This document shows, piece after piece, positions 1 through 6,434 of a DNA stretch of 6,434 nt. Within the stretch, counting starts at the first letter, position 1. The number at the start of each line of letters is the position of its first letter. The stretch lies in contig DAIELO010000072.1 of NCBI GenBank assembly GCA_027341705.1, forward strand, positions 1-6,434. The letters are read 5' to 3'. The stretch comes from Caryophanales bacterium (lineage in GTDB: Bacteria > Bacillota > Bacilli > Alicyclobacillales > SLC66). The translations under genes were made by a program, and so were the position numbers. A model generated the notes under the pieces. The model saw nothing but the letters and a program-made list of their open reading frames with translations, made no database searches and was not told where the DNA came from.

Positions 1-1
1 C

Positions 2-253
2 GTAAAGAAGTTTCAAGGGATAGGTTGTTCTCTTGCTGAACTAAAGGAAATCTTGCAGGATTATGATGCAAATTCGCGTACCCATTTAGAAATTATTGAA
101 TGGCTTCTTCAAAAAATGAATGAGGTTGAACGTAAGAAGGATGAATTAGATCAGATGCTTGGGACTCTAAACTGGATGTTGGAGTACAGAATGGCATTAA
201 TGAATGACTCGGAAAAGAAAAATGCTGTGTTAAAGTTTCGACATTCTAACTAA
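2..253 (+). CDS. MerR-family transcriptional regulator, C-terminal part (5' end outside window)
   Basis: The frame is open from base 2 to the TAA at 251-253 and gives 83 residues, so the gene begins upstream of the window. The first visible residues (VKKFQGIGCSLAELKEIL) match the end of the MerR DNA-binding region, where a helix of the form 'F...G.SL.EIKE.L' follows the winged helix-turn-helix. The rest is a long charged helix (about residues 25-65, with EIIEWLLQKMNEVERKKDELDQM split over two heptad-rich stretches), the antiparallel coiled coil through which MerR proteins dimerise. No effector domain follows the coiled coil, so this is a short MerR-type protein whose ligand cannot be told. 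The cysteine in GIGCS is isolated and not a metal-site signature. An internal TTG at 53 is not the start, because homology continues upstream of it. Family call is fairly sure; target genes are unknown. Confidence 0.8.
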   Translation, partial: VKKFQGIGCSLAELKEILQDYDANSRTHLEIIEWLLQKMNEVERKKDELDQMLGTLNWMLEYRMALMNDSEKKNAVLKFRHSN

Positions 254-386
254 GTCGTGTATTGAGTAATGATGTGTTGACCTCAAACACCTCGCAGGAT
301 CGGAACATGATCGAAGCCGCTCTGACCAGTGGCAGTTAATCACACGGTGGAAAGGCAGCGAACCACCATGCCGAACCGCATACGGT
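254..386. other. Intergenic stretch after the MerR gene, no gene recognised
   Basis: No terminator with a T-run follows the MerR stop. Two weak inverted repeats are visible: GGTGG (346-350) with CCACC (363-367), and AACCG (374-378) with CGGTT (383-387) around a CATA loop. The frame that later encodes the recombinase fragment is open from 273, but its translation here resembles no family I recognise. The stretch looks like scar DNA left by a mobile element, which is inference. A promoter could not be identified. Confidence 0.4.
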
Positions 387-692
387 TTGCAGCAAATCGT
401 AGAAGGAGGGTGTGCTTGCTCAACAACGAAATCCTGTTCGGTGATGGGACGTCATCTGACGCTGCCGATCATTCCGGTGGAAGTCTACTCATTCTCGTTT
501 AGTGGCAAGCCTGGGACCACCGAAGTATACAACGATGATCAGGGGTATCCAGCGTTTTCACAACCGTTGAATCTAAAAGACATTGATTGGCAGCGAAATT
601 CTATAAAAGTGCTGGGCAAAGGGAATAAGGAACGTGAAGTATACTTGGGAGCAAAGGCAAGAATCTGGTTGCAACGGTACTTTGTTCATTAG
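387..692 (+). pseudogene. Tyrosine recombinase (phage integrase/XerC-D type) fragment
   Basis: Only the part from about 564 to 692 is recognisable. It reads LNLKDIDWQRNSIKVLGKGN then KEREVYLGAKARIWLQRYF, which is the start of the catalytic domain of tyrosine recombinases: the 'L.L.DID....I.V.GKGNKER.V' strand pair that includes the conserved beta-sheet lysine. The upstream arm-binding and SAM-like domain, the first catalytic arginine, and everything after RYF (HxxR, the second His/Trp and the nucleophilic Tyr) are missing, so no recombinase activity is possible. The frame stops at TAG 690-692; reading through it continues with a plausible family-like stretch (KMIDEGLDDRSK) to the TAG at 738-740, so TAG 690 may be a nonsense mutation. 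The drawn start, TTG 387, sits inside a small inverted repeat and is probably not used. Residues from 387 to about 563 are unrelated to recombinases as far as I can tell, suggesting that the fragment was joined to foreign DNA. Confidence 0.65.
401..410 (+). promoter_or_regulatory. Shine-Dalgarno-like sequence AGAAGGAGGG
   Basis: This is a near-perfect complement of the 3' end of 16S rRNA. A TTG at 416 follows with 5-nt spacing and opens a frame of only 28 codons (416-502) that resembles nothing known. Because it sits in degraded sequence, it may be the surviving ribosome site of a lost gene, or the start of a very short peptide. Translation is not supported by anything else. Confidence 0.3.
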
Positions 693-700
693 AAAATGAT

Positions 701-737
701 CGATGAGGGCTTAGATGATAGATCTAAGCCCTCATCG
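701..737. repeat. Perfect 16-bp inverted repeat with 5-nt loop (terminator-like hairpin)
   Basis: The left arm CGATGAGGGCTTAGAT (701-716) and right arm ATCTAAGCCCTCATCG (722-737) are exact reverse complements around the loop GATAG. On the + strand no T-run follows (TAGTGCGCC), so it is not a classical rho-independent terminator in that direction. On the - strand the hairpin is followed by ATCATTTTCT, a weak T-tract, so it could terminate leftward transcription. It begins 8 nt after the stop of the recombinase fragment, where integrase genes often have a terminator. It may also be an inverted duplication formed at a rearrangement breakpoint, since the left arm lies in the read-through frame of the recombinase. 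Confidence 0.7.
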
Positions 738-1015
738 TAGTGCGCCACGCATGGCGATTAACAAAGAAGCAGCAAAGTTTGATGGTGGTAGTGGTACTTC
801 CATTTCACCATTTTTAGTGGGCGTGCATTTTTGTTTTTGATGCGAATTTATGACCTTTTTGAACAGGCTCTAATAATGCTTTTTTTAGTCAATGACTTCA
901 CCTTCGTGCAGTGGATTTAATGCAAAAATATAGTAAACTGAATTTATCTATCTTTCGCAATATTTCACTAGAGATATCTGTTTGATGAACTTTGTGAAAT
1001 GGGGTATTGATCTTG
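738..1015. other. AT-rich intergenic leader upstream of the histidine kinase
   Basis: No convincing gene lies here. A 29-codon frame (ATG 751 to TGA 838-840) has no ribosome site and no recognisable similarity. A small inverted repeat CGCCA/TGGCG (743-747/752-756) directly follows the large hairpin. The right half is T-rich. A TATAGT hexamer at 929-934 could serve as a -10 box, but no acceptable -35 box lies 16-18 nt upstream, so I do not call a promoter. The kinase mRNA presumably starts somewhere in this region. Confidence 0.45.
962..1000. repeat. 7-bp inverted repeat in the kinase leader, possible operator or leader hairpin
   Basis: ATTTCAC (962-968) and GTGAAAT (994-1000) are exact inverted copies separated by 25 nt, and the intervening DNA contains the palindrome AGATATCT (972-979). 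The right arm touches the GGGG at 1001-1004 that probably acts as the ribosome site, so pairing could affect translation, or the palindrome could be a regulator site. This is suggestive only; a 7-bp repeat in AT-rich DNA can occur by chance. Confidence 0.3.
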
Positions 1016-4000
1016 ATGCAACCGTCTTCTTTTAGCGTGTTCGATAAGATTACCGAAGGATATATGGCGGTTTCTGAGACATCAGTCATACTCGACATGA
1101 ATCAAGCCATCTGTAACATGTTGGGGTATGACAAAGAGGAGATCATCAATCATTCCATTTTGGAGTTGTTAGATGACGATCAGTGGCAGGCGATGCTGAG
1201 TTCGTCTGCTTCATTTTCCCGCGAGATTGATGGTTCTCGTAACATAACATTGCGAAAAAAATCCGGTGCCCCTTGTGACTGTAAGGTTGACGTGGGTTCA
1301 TTCTACGGTGGCACAGGTCAGGGCAACCCAGTCGTGTTGATTTTGGAAGAAAATAACCACAAAACTCGATCAAGCAAATGGCAAAGACATCTTGATGAGA
1401 TTATCAATTTTTACCCTGATGCTACGCTGATTATTGATCTCGAAGGCAATATCATAGGTTGGAATCACACCATGGAGGAGATATTTGGTATTCGGGCTGA
1501 GGATGTGATTGGAAAAGGTAATTATGAACACTCAATTCCCCTTTATGGTGAAAGAAGGCCGATTCTTGTTGATTTGGTGCAAAAACCGGACAAAGAATTC
1601 GAAAAATACTACACAAATATACGAAGGGAAAAGAATGTACTGACGGCAGAATTTGAAATCCCTAATTTAAGGGGAAAGAGGCGACATTTTTGGGGAATCG
1701 CGGCTCTCATTTATGATGCCAGTGGGGAACTGCTCGGATCGATTGAATCGTTGCGAGACATTACCGAGAAACAGTTGCTGGAAGAAAAGAATGCAAAACA
1801 GCATGAGCAAGCACTAACGGATATTATCAATTTTCTTCCTGATCCTACCATGATCATCGATAAAGAAGGAAAAGTAACATTCTGGAATCATGCCATGGAA
1901 AAAATATCAGGGATCAAAGCGGAAGACATGGTGGGAAAAGGCGACTATGAGTATACGGTGCCGTTTTATGGGAAACGCCGACCGATACTTGCGAATTATG
2001 TATTAAACCCCAATGAAGAAGTGGTCAAACGATACGGGATTAATATAAATAAGGGTGAAAATCTTTCGGCTGAGGTTTGGGTGCCTGTATTGCATGGTGA
2101 GGGACGTTATCTTAATATCACCGCAACACCGCTCTATAGTTCGACCGATGAAATCATAGGTGCCATCCAATCGCTTAGAGACATTACGGAGCAAAAAAAT
2201 ATTGAGAATATGCTGAAAGAAAATGAATTTCGTTATCGCCAAATGATCGAAAATTTACCATTAGGAATTCAGGTGTTTGATGTAGATGGTCTTCAGCAAG
2301 AAGCCAATCATGCTATCGAAAAAATGTATAACGTATCTGCTAAAAACATCATTGGAAAACGCAATATCCTAGAAGACTCACAGGCGATTCGGACAGGGGC
2401 AGTTGCTCTCATGCAGCGGACGCTTCAAGGGGAATCTGGTCTGGGGTTTGAATATTCGCTGAATCTTACTGAATCATTCGGTTATGGAGCAGTTAAATGG
2501 TTTAGTACAAAATATTTCCCGATCAGAAGCACATCAGACGAAGTGGTGGGTTTTGCCGCTGTCAGCGAAGAGATTACACAATTAAAGCAGTACCAGGAGC
2601 ACCTTGAAGAGATGGTTCAGGAACGGACAGCGGCACTTACGGAGAGTGAAGAAAACTTCCGTACCATGTTCGAAGACTCCTATGATGCGATGATCATGCT
2701 AGATGAAAACGGTCATTTTGATTGCAATCAGCGCACGTTGGAATTGTTTGAAGTAGAAAGCAAGGAAGAGTTTTTTAAATTTGGGCCAGCAGATTTGTCA
2801 CCAGAATTTCAGCCCGATGGTCGCGATTCGTTGTCCGTGTCGAGGAAATACGTGGAAGAGGCATATGAAACTGGATTTGTTAATTTTGAATGGGTGCACA
2901 GACGCAATCGTAGTATGGAGAATTTTGACGCGGATGTTCTTCTGTCTCGAATCAATTTTCATGGGAAAGAGGTCATCCAGGCCACGGTGCGGGATATCAC
3001 AGAGCGCAAGCGGATGGAAAATGATCTGCGCCAAGCCAAAGATGACGCGGAAGCGGCGACACGAGCCAAGAGTGATTTTTTGGCAAATATGAGCCACGAG
3101 ATTCGCACCCCGATGAATGCCATCATCGGCATGGCCTACCTCGCTTTGCAGACGGAACTCACTCCTAAGCAACAGGATTACATAGGGAAAATTAACTTCT
3201 CCGCTCAGTCACTCCTTGGCATCATCAACGATATTCTCGACTTCTCCAAGATTGAAGCGGGCAAGCTCGACATGGAGGTTGTCGACTTTGATCTCGACGA
3301 GACGTTGACTGGCTTGTCAGATCTTCTCAGTATGAAGGCATACCAAAAAGGTATCGAGCTTTTGTTCCATTACACCTCGGACATTCCGCAAAAGTTAAAG
3401 GGAGATCCGTTGCGACTGGGGCAGATCCTCACCAACTTGACCAACAACGCCATTAAGTTTACGGAGCAAGGCGAAATTGTGGTGAAGATCGACCTGTTGC
3501 ACATGGATGAACAAATGGTGAAGTTGCAGTTCTCGGTGAAAGACACGGGGATTGGGATGACGAAGGAGCAGCAAAGTCGGTTGTTCCAGGCGTTTACCCA
3601 GGCGGACACGTCGACCACGCGCAAGTACGGAGGCACCGGGCTTGGACTGGCGATTAGTTCACGATTGGTGGCGATGATGGGCGGAGAGGTCAGGGTTGAG
3701 AGCGAACCAGGACAAGGGAGCACGTTCTACTTTACCGCTGATTTTGGAGTCAATCATGAAGTGGAGGGCAAGCATAGTCGATTGCATCGTCTGCTGCCAA
3801 AGACAATGAATGTTCTTGTGATCGACGATAATGCGGTGGCGGTGGCGATTCTCTTGCACATGCTCGAATCTCTGCGGTGTAAGGCGGTGGGCGCAGAGAG
3901 CGGTGCAAAGGGGCTTGAAATTTTGGAGCAGGCGGCGCAGAGTGAGCCGTTTGATTTGGTGCTGCTGGACTGGCAGATGCCAGAGATGGATGGGATTGAG

Positions 4001-4591
4001 GTGGCGCGTCGGATTCGGGCGATGGGGTTCGCGCATACTCCGGATCTCATCATGATCTCGGCGTACGACTTATCGGAACTGATCGAAGAAATCCAACGCA
4101 TTGGGATTAAAAAGCGCATAACAAAACCTGTGACGGAGTCGCAACTCTTTGATGCAATGATGGACGTAGTGGGAGTTGACAAAGAATCACCGATTCTACG
4201 ATCGATCCATCATGAGGCGGCAGCGGCGATGGCAACTGATTTGGCGTCGCTTGAGGGGGCGCACCTGCTCTTGGTAGAAGACAATGAGATCAACCAGCAG
4301 GTGGCGACGGAAATTCTTGGTCAGGCGGGCATCACGGTCGATATTGCGGGGAACGGGGCGCTGGCGCTGGCGGCGCTGGAAGCGCACACGTACGACGGGG
4401 TGTTGATGGATATCCAGATGCCGGTGATGGACGGGTACGAAGCGACGAGGCAGATTCGGCGAGATGCGCGTTTTGATGCGTTGCCGATCATTGCGATGAC
4501 GGCGAACGCGATGAGCGGAGATCGGGAAAAGAGCATATCTGCGGGAATGCACGACCTGCACGTTTGGAACCACCGATGCCGCAAACGCTGA
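1016..4591 (+). CDS. Multi-PAS hybrid histidine kinase (PAS x5, HisKA, HATPase_c, REC, truncated REC)
   Basis: This is a 1191-residue sensor kinase that starts a phosphorelay; no membrane segment or signal peptide is visible, so it should be cytoplasmic. Numbering is from ATG 1016. GGGG at 1001-1004 lies 11 nt upstream of that ATG; in-frame TTGs at 1007 and 1013 are alternative starts. Order: PAS1 about 5-110; PAS2 about 127-252; PAS3 about 269-393; PAS4 about 406-525; helical linker near 525-545 ([13 protein letters not shown]); PAS5 about 547-665 ending in DITERK; HisKA with [11 protein letters not shown] and phospho-acceptor His694; HATPase_c with N-box NLTNNAIKF (807-815), DTGIGM (843-848) and GGTGLGLAI (from 872). 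REC1 (931-1055) has paired acidic residues, Asp985 and Lys1037. REC2 starts near 1083, has VEDN and Asp1132, but ends after AGMHD (1176-1180), followed by an unrelated 11-residue tail ([11 protein letters not shown]). The conserved KP motif and last helix are lost. The HPt domain expected next lies in another frame (4564-5223). Kinase function is likely; that of REC2 is doubtful. Confidence 0.92.
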   Translation: MQPSSFSVFDKITEGYMAVSETSVILDMNQAICNMLGYDKEEIINHSILELLDDDQWQAMLSSSASFSREIDGSRNITLRKKSGAPCDCKVDVGSFYGGTGQGNPVVLILEENNHKTRSSKWQRHLDEIINFYPDATLIIDLEGNIIGWNHTMEEIFGIRAEDVIGKGNYEHSIPLYGERRPILVDLVQKPDKEFEKYYTNIRREKNVLTAEFEIPNLRGKRRHFWGIAALIYDASGELLGSIESLRDITEKQLLEEKNAKQHEQALTDIINFLPDPTMIIDKEGKVTFWNHAMEKISGIKAEDMVGKGDYEYTVPFYGKRRPILANYVLNPNEEVVKRYGININKGENLSAEVWVPVLHGEGRYLNITATPLYSSTDEIIGAIQSLRDITEQKNIENMLKENEFRYRQMIENLPLGIQVFDVDGLQQEANHAIEKMYNVSAKNIIGKRNILEDSQAIRTGAVALMQRTLQGESGLGFEYSLNLTESFGYGAVKWFSTKYFPIRSTSDEVVGFAAVSEEITQLKQYQEHLEEMVQERTAALTESEENFRTMFEDSYDAMIMLDENGHFDCNQRTLELFEVESKEEFFKFGPADLSPEFQPDGRDSLSVSRKYVEEAYETGFVNFEWVHRRNRSMENFDADVLLSRINFHGKEVIQATVRDITERKRMENDLRQAKDDAEAATRAKSDFLANMSHEIRTPMNAIIGMAYLALQTELTPKQQDYIGKINFSAQSLLGIINDILDFSKIEAGKLDMEVVDFDLDETLTGLSDLLSMKAYQKGIELLFHYTSDIPQKLKGDPLRLGQILTNLTNNAIKFTEQGEIVVKIDLLHMDEQMVKLQFSVKDTGIGMTKEQQSRLFQAFTQADTSTTRKYGGTGLGLAISSRLVAMMGGEVRVESEPGQGSTFYFTADFGVNHEVEGKHSRLHRLLPKTMNVLVIDDNAVAVAILLHMLESLRCKAVGAESGAKGLEILEQAAQSEPFDLVLLDWQMPEMDGIEVARRIRAMGFAHTPDLIMISAYDLSELIEEIQRIGIKKRITKPVTESQLFDAMMDVVGVDKESPILRSIHHEAAAAMATDLASLEGAHLLLVEDNEINQQVATEILGQAGITVDIAGNGALALAALEAHTYDGVLMDIQMPVMDGYEATRQIRRDARFDALPIIAMTANAMSGDREKSISAGMHDLHVWNHRCRKR
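1400..2245 (+). repeat. Tandem duplication of a PAS module inside the kinase gene (two units of 423 nt)
   Basis: PAS2 (1400-1822) and PAS3 (1823-2245) align from start to end with a constant offset of 141 residues: IINF begins at residues 129 and 270, and RDITE at 247 and 388. Over the first 60 residues I count about 37 identities, including WNH, GKG.YE and YG.RRPIL. Both carry the GKGxYE...P.YGxRRPIL signature of one particular PAS subfamily, so this is one module duplicated within the gene, not two independent PAS acquisitions. The DNA has diverged, so the event is not very recent. Confidence 0.8.
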
Positions 4592-5223
4592 ATGAAGAAA
4601 TTCCGTGGTTGGAGTTGCCGGGGGTCTCGATAGAAAACGGGTTAATGAGGGTGGGAAACAACCGTAACTTGTATCAGAAATTATTGAGCCAGTTCCGCTC
4701 GGGGAACGAGGAGACGGTGGCGAATATCCGCGAGACGATGACAGCGGGGGACTTGGCAACGGCGGCGAGGATGGCGCATACGGTGAAGGGCGTGGCGGCG
4801 AACTTAGGGGCGGATACGCTTGCGGGAGCGGGTGCCGAACTGGAAACGGCATTTAAGCAAGGGAAGCTGGAGGGCGTGGAGGTGCTGATCGCATCGTTTG
4901 AAACGGAACTTGGCGTGGTGATGGAAGGAATTCGATTTTTTGAAGAAGCGCGGTCGATACCAGAGCGAGCAGTGGAACCAACCGAAGTCTCTGAAATGAA
5001 TTTAGAACTTGTGCGCGAGCAGGCATCGCAACTGGCGCAGATGCTGGCGCATGGTATGGTGGATTCGATGGAACAGATCGAGGCGCTGGACAATCAATTT
5101 TTCTATCACGAATTGAGGCCACATTGGGAACGATTGAAGCAACAGGTGGACATGTTTGACTTAGACAGCGCCCTATCGGAATTGCGAGAGATCGCGAACG
5201 CTTTACACATTACCTGGGATTGA
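4564..5223 (+). CDS. HPt-domain phosphotransfer protein, detached C-terminus of the hybrid kinase
   Basis: This 219-residue frame would encode the histidine phosphotransfer step between the kinase's receiver domain(s) and a final response regulator. The HPt core spans about residues 18-128: [20 protein letters not shown] leads into the first helix, and [13 protein letters not shown] carries phospho-acceptor His72 with the usual Lys75-Gly76. Residues about 145-215 are the second helical segment that commonly ends BarA-like kinases (short acidic helices, [14 protein letters not shown]). The start is uncertain: TTG 4564 overlaps the kinase end by 28 nt, ATG 4576 is as plausible (GGAA 6 nt before it), and neither has a good ribosome site. 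Residues before 18 ([15 protein letters not shown]) look like an interdomain linker, which argues that this was fused to the kinase and was separated by a deletion with frame change. It may be expressed by reinitiation, or be the dead 3' part of a broken kinase gene. Domain identity is sure; independent expression is not. Confidence 0.75.
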   Translation: MEPPMPQTLNEEIPWLELPGVSIENGLMRVGNNRNLYQKLLSQFRSGNEETVANIRETMTAGDLATAARMAHTVKGVAANLGADTLAGAGAELETAFKQGKLEGVEVLIASFETELGVVMEGIRFFEEARSIPERAVEPTEVSEMNLELVREQASQLAQMLAHGMVDSMEQIEALDNQFFYHELRPHWERLKQQVDMFDLDSALSELREIANALHITWD

Positions 5224-5225
5224 CA

Positions 5226-5267
5226 CTTGGCGCACTCAATTACATCACCAAACCGTTCAATTGGTAA
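5226..5267 (+). pseudogene. Receiver-domain (response regulator) remnant, C-terminal residues only
   Basis: Directly after the HPt stop, in a different frame, 5226-5267 reads LGALNYITKPFNW-stop. This is the strongly conserved end of a receiver domain (the 'GA.DYITKPFN' segment around the conserved lysine) of the type found in RpfG-like response regulators. The intact gene downstream has the matching GGVDYITKPFHP at its residues 104-115. Nothing of the receiver's first 100 residues or its output domain is left. I infer that a paralogous response regulator once stood here and was almost entirely deleted. At 13 residues the match could in principle be chance, but motif, location and stop position make that unlikely. 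Confidence 0.55.
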
Positions 5268-5272
5268 CGGTT
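5251..5272. repeat. 7-bp inverted repeat before the response regulator gene
   Basis: AACCGTT (5251-5257) and AACGGTT (5266-5272) are exact inverted copies around an 8-nt loop containing the palindrome CAATTG. There is no T-run, so termination between the HPt and response regulator genes is not expected. It overlaps the receiver remnant, and its left arm encodes the KPF motif, so it may be a by-product of coding sequence or a small regulatory hairpin. Confidence 0.35.
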
Positions 5273-5287
5273 AATACGCCAGCAGAG

Positions 5288-5293
5288 AAGGAG
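5288..5293 (+). promoter_or_regulatory. Ribosome binding site AAGGAG of the response regulator gene
   Basis: AGAAGGAG ends at 5293. It lies 9 nt before GTG 5303 and 12 nt before ATG 5306, which are adjacent codons in the same frame. The spacing favours GTG 5303; ATG 5306 cannot be excluded and would shorten the protein by one residue. This is the strongest site next to an intact gene in the window and indicates independent efficient translation. Confidence 0.75.
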
Positions 5294-5302
5294 TGAAGCG
5301 AA

Positions 5303-6434
5303 GTGATGAATATGGGAAAAGAAAAGCAACGAATATTGATTGTGGATGATACTCCAGAAAACCTGCACATTTTAACAGCGATTTTAAGGGACCACTATAC
5401 AGTGATGGTGGCAAATGACGGGGAAAGGGCGCTTAAACTGGCAGGGATGGATCCCGCTCCTGAGTTGATTCTGTTGGATATTATGATGCCAGGAATGGAT
5501 GGATATACGGTTTGCCAGACGCTAAAAAACAATCCCGTTCTCAAAGATATTCCGATTATTTTTATCAGTGCGATGTCTGATTTGTCTAATATTGTCAAGG
5601 GTTTTGAAGTTGGCGGTGTGGACTATATCACTAAACCATTTCACCCTCAAGAAGTATTGGTAAGAGTGCATACCCACATGAATCTTCAGAATGCAAGGTC
5701 AGAACTCCAATCCCTTTTGTCAAAAACGTTGACTGGCAGTATTAAGGTAATGATCGAACTGCTCTCATTCAGTAATCCGTATCTTGTCGAGAAATCAAAT
5801 CGAATCAGGCGATTTGCGCGTGATATGTTTATTGCGCTTCCCATCAATTCATTAGATGCATGGAATATTGATTTGGCGATCATGTTGTCTCAAATTGGCT
5901 GTATTTCACTCCCTGATATCATGAAAAAGAAAAACTCTGTTACCCCCCTTACTGACGAGGAACTAGTTCGCTTTGGACAATATCCTGCGCTTGGGGCTGA
6001 TATTGTCTCGAAAATCCCTCGGTTGGAACATGTGGCTGATATTATACGCAATCAATTGATTCATCCTTCACTTCTGAAAAAAGATCTTCCTGAAATCGTA
6101 TATTACGGGAGTGCGTTGCTGAATTTTATGTTAGCTTATGATGATTTGGTAATAAATGGAATGACATCTGTGTTTGCGATTTCAAAATTGAAAGAACAAG
6201 TTCCGAATTACCCAGTGTTTCTAATCAATCGGTTAAGTGAATTGATTAATAAAGAGACAAAAAATCATAAACATACCGTAAGAATCAATGATCTAATTCC
6301 TGGCATGGTATTAAACGAAAATATCATTTCGAAATCTGGAGAAATTTTACTGACGAAAGGTACGGAATTAACGGAAAATTTAATTCAGGTGCTTCAACGA
6401 TTTTTAAAAATTAGTCAGAGTGCTCAAGCATACG
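5303..6434 (+). CDS. Response regulator with receiver and degenerate HD-GYP-like output domain (3' end outside window)
   Basis: 377 codons are visible and the frame is still open at the window end. Residues 10-128 form a receiver with Asp15-Asp16, phospho-acceptor Asp59 (LILLDIMMPGMDGY), Ser89 and Lys111 (YITKPF), all intact. Residues about 140-290 follow the plan of an HD-GYP domain but without its metal ligands: the family's 'DPYTAGHSER' is NPYLVEKSNR (His replaced by Lys164), 'HDIGK' is SQIGC (196-200), 'HP..GA.IL' is YPALGADIV (His replaced by Tyr227), and the 'HHE...DG.GYP' loop is replaced by RNQLIHPSLL. Residues about 325-368 match the tail seen in many HD-GYP proteins (INDLIPGMVL, then LLTKGTELTENLIQVL), so the end is probably near. 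Active HD-GYP proteins hydrolyse c-di-GMP; this one should not. It starts 79 nt after the HPt frame, with no terminator between, and is the likely final phosphate acceptor. Output may be a protein-protein contact. The gene is AT-rich compared with the preceding one. Confidence 0.85.
   Translation, partial: MMNMGKEKQRILIVDDTPENLHILTAILRDHYTVMVANDGERALKLAGMDPAPELILLDIMMPGMDGYTVCQTLKNNPVLKDIPIIFISAMSDLSNIVKGFEVGGVDYITKPFHPQEVLVRVHTHMNLQNARSELQSLLSKTLTGSIKVMIELLSFSNPYLVEKSNRIRRFARDMFIALPINSLDAWNIDLAIMLSQIGCISLPDIMKKKNSVTPLTDEELVRFGQYPALGADIVSKIPRLEHVADIIRNQLIHPSLLKKDLPEIVYYGSALLNFMLAYDDLVINGMTSVFAISKLKEQVPNYPVFLINRLSELINKETKNHKHTVRINDLIPGMVLNENIISKSGEILLTKGTELTENLIQVLQRFLKISQSAQAY

Noticed and set aside
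532..644. Direct repeat GAAGTATAC at 532-540 and 636-644
   Set aside because: Nine bases repeated once at 104 nt distance, with no matching flanks, is compatible with chance.
751..840. 29-codon frame beginning ATG 751 (MAINKEAAK...)
   Set aside because: No ribosome site precedes it (CGCCACGC), there is no recognisable similarity, and it sits in degraded DNA.
859..890. T-run after GAACAGGCTC...ATGC as a rho-independent terminator
   Set aside because: No stable stem precedes the T-run at about 879-886.
929..934. TATAGT as a -10 promoter box for the kinase
   Set aside because: Upstream hexamers at 16-18 nt spacing bear no resemblance to TTGACA.
898..1098. Minus-strand 66-codon frame over the kinase start
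   Set aside because: No ribosome site or similarity was seen, and it overlaps the kinase N-terminus.
2781..3092. Plus-strand 103-codon frame overlapping PAS5 and HisKA
   Set aside because: It is an out-of-frame shadow of the kinase gene; its sequence resembles no family.
3370..4182. Several minus-strand open frames of 117-142 codons under the kinase gene
   Set aside because: They overlap one another and the conserved HATPase/receiver coding sequence, and show no recognisable domains.
4196..4852. 218-codon minus-strand open frame, very rich in Pro and Ser
   Set aside because: It lies antisense to receiver 2 and HPt, which show clear family motifs. The low-complexity composition is what the reverse of GC-rich coding DNA produces.
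4674..5122. Minus-strand frames of 139 and 89 codons over the HPt gene
   Set aside because: They are antisense shadows rich in Ser and Ala, opposite a well-recognised HPt domain.

Overview
The window looks like chromosomal DNA of a low-to-moderate GC Bacillota (Firmicutes), possibly an Alicyclobacillus-like or related Bacilli lineage. The reasons are the strong AAGGAG-type ribosome site before the last gene, plausible TTG/GTG starts, a MerR-family regulator, and the style of the two-component proteins. The exact taxon is inference.

Layout. (1) Positions 2-253 hold the 3' end of a MerR-family transcription regulator, cut by the window edge. (2) Positions 254-1015 are degraded, largely non-coding DNA. 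They contain a fragment of a tyrosine recombinase (recognisable from about 564 to 692), a perfect 16-bp inverted repeat (701-737), and an AT-rich leader without a convincing promoter. (3) Positions 1016-4591 encode a very large soluble hybrid histidine kinase: five PAS-type sensor modules (modules 2 and 3 are a tandem duplication), HisKA, HATPase_c and two receiver domains. The second receiver breaks off just before its conserved lysine, and the frame changes. (4) Positions 4564-5223 encode the HPt phosphotransfer module that normally forms the C-terminus of such kinases, now in another reading frame. (5) Positions 5226-5267 keep the last residues of a lost receiver domain (ending KPFNW-stop). 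(6) From 5303 to the window end runs a response regulator with an intact receiver, a C-terminal HD-GYP-like domain that has lost its metal-binding residues, and a conserved C-terminal tail; its 3' end lies outside the window.

How the parts would work together. The expected phosphorelay is PAS sensing, then His694 of HisKA, then Asp985 of receiver 1 (and, if functional, Asp1132 of receiver 2), then His72 of the HPt protein, then Asp59 of the final response regulator. All the canonical phospho-accepting His and Asp residues are visible. The unusual features are the broken kinase/HPt junction, the receiver remnant before the last gene, and the apparently catalytically dead HD output domain. Together they suggest a phosphorelay locus remodelled by deletions. 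Its output would act by protein interaction, or as a phosphate sink, rather than by c-di-GMP hydrolysis. No CRISPR array, tRNA, rRNA or complete mobile element was seen.
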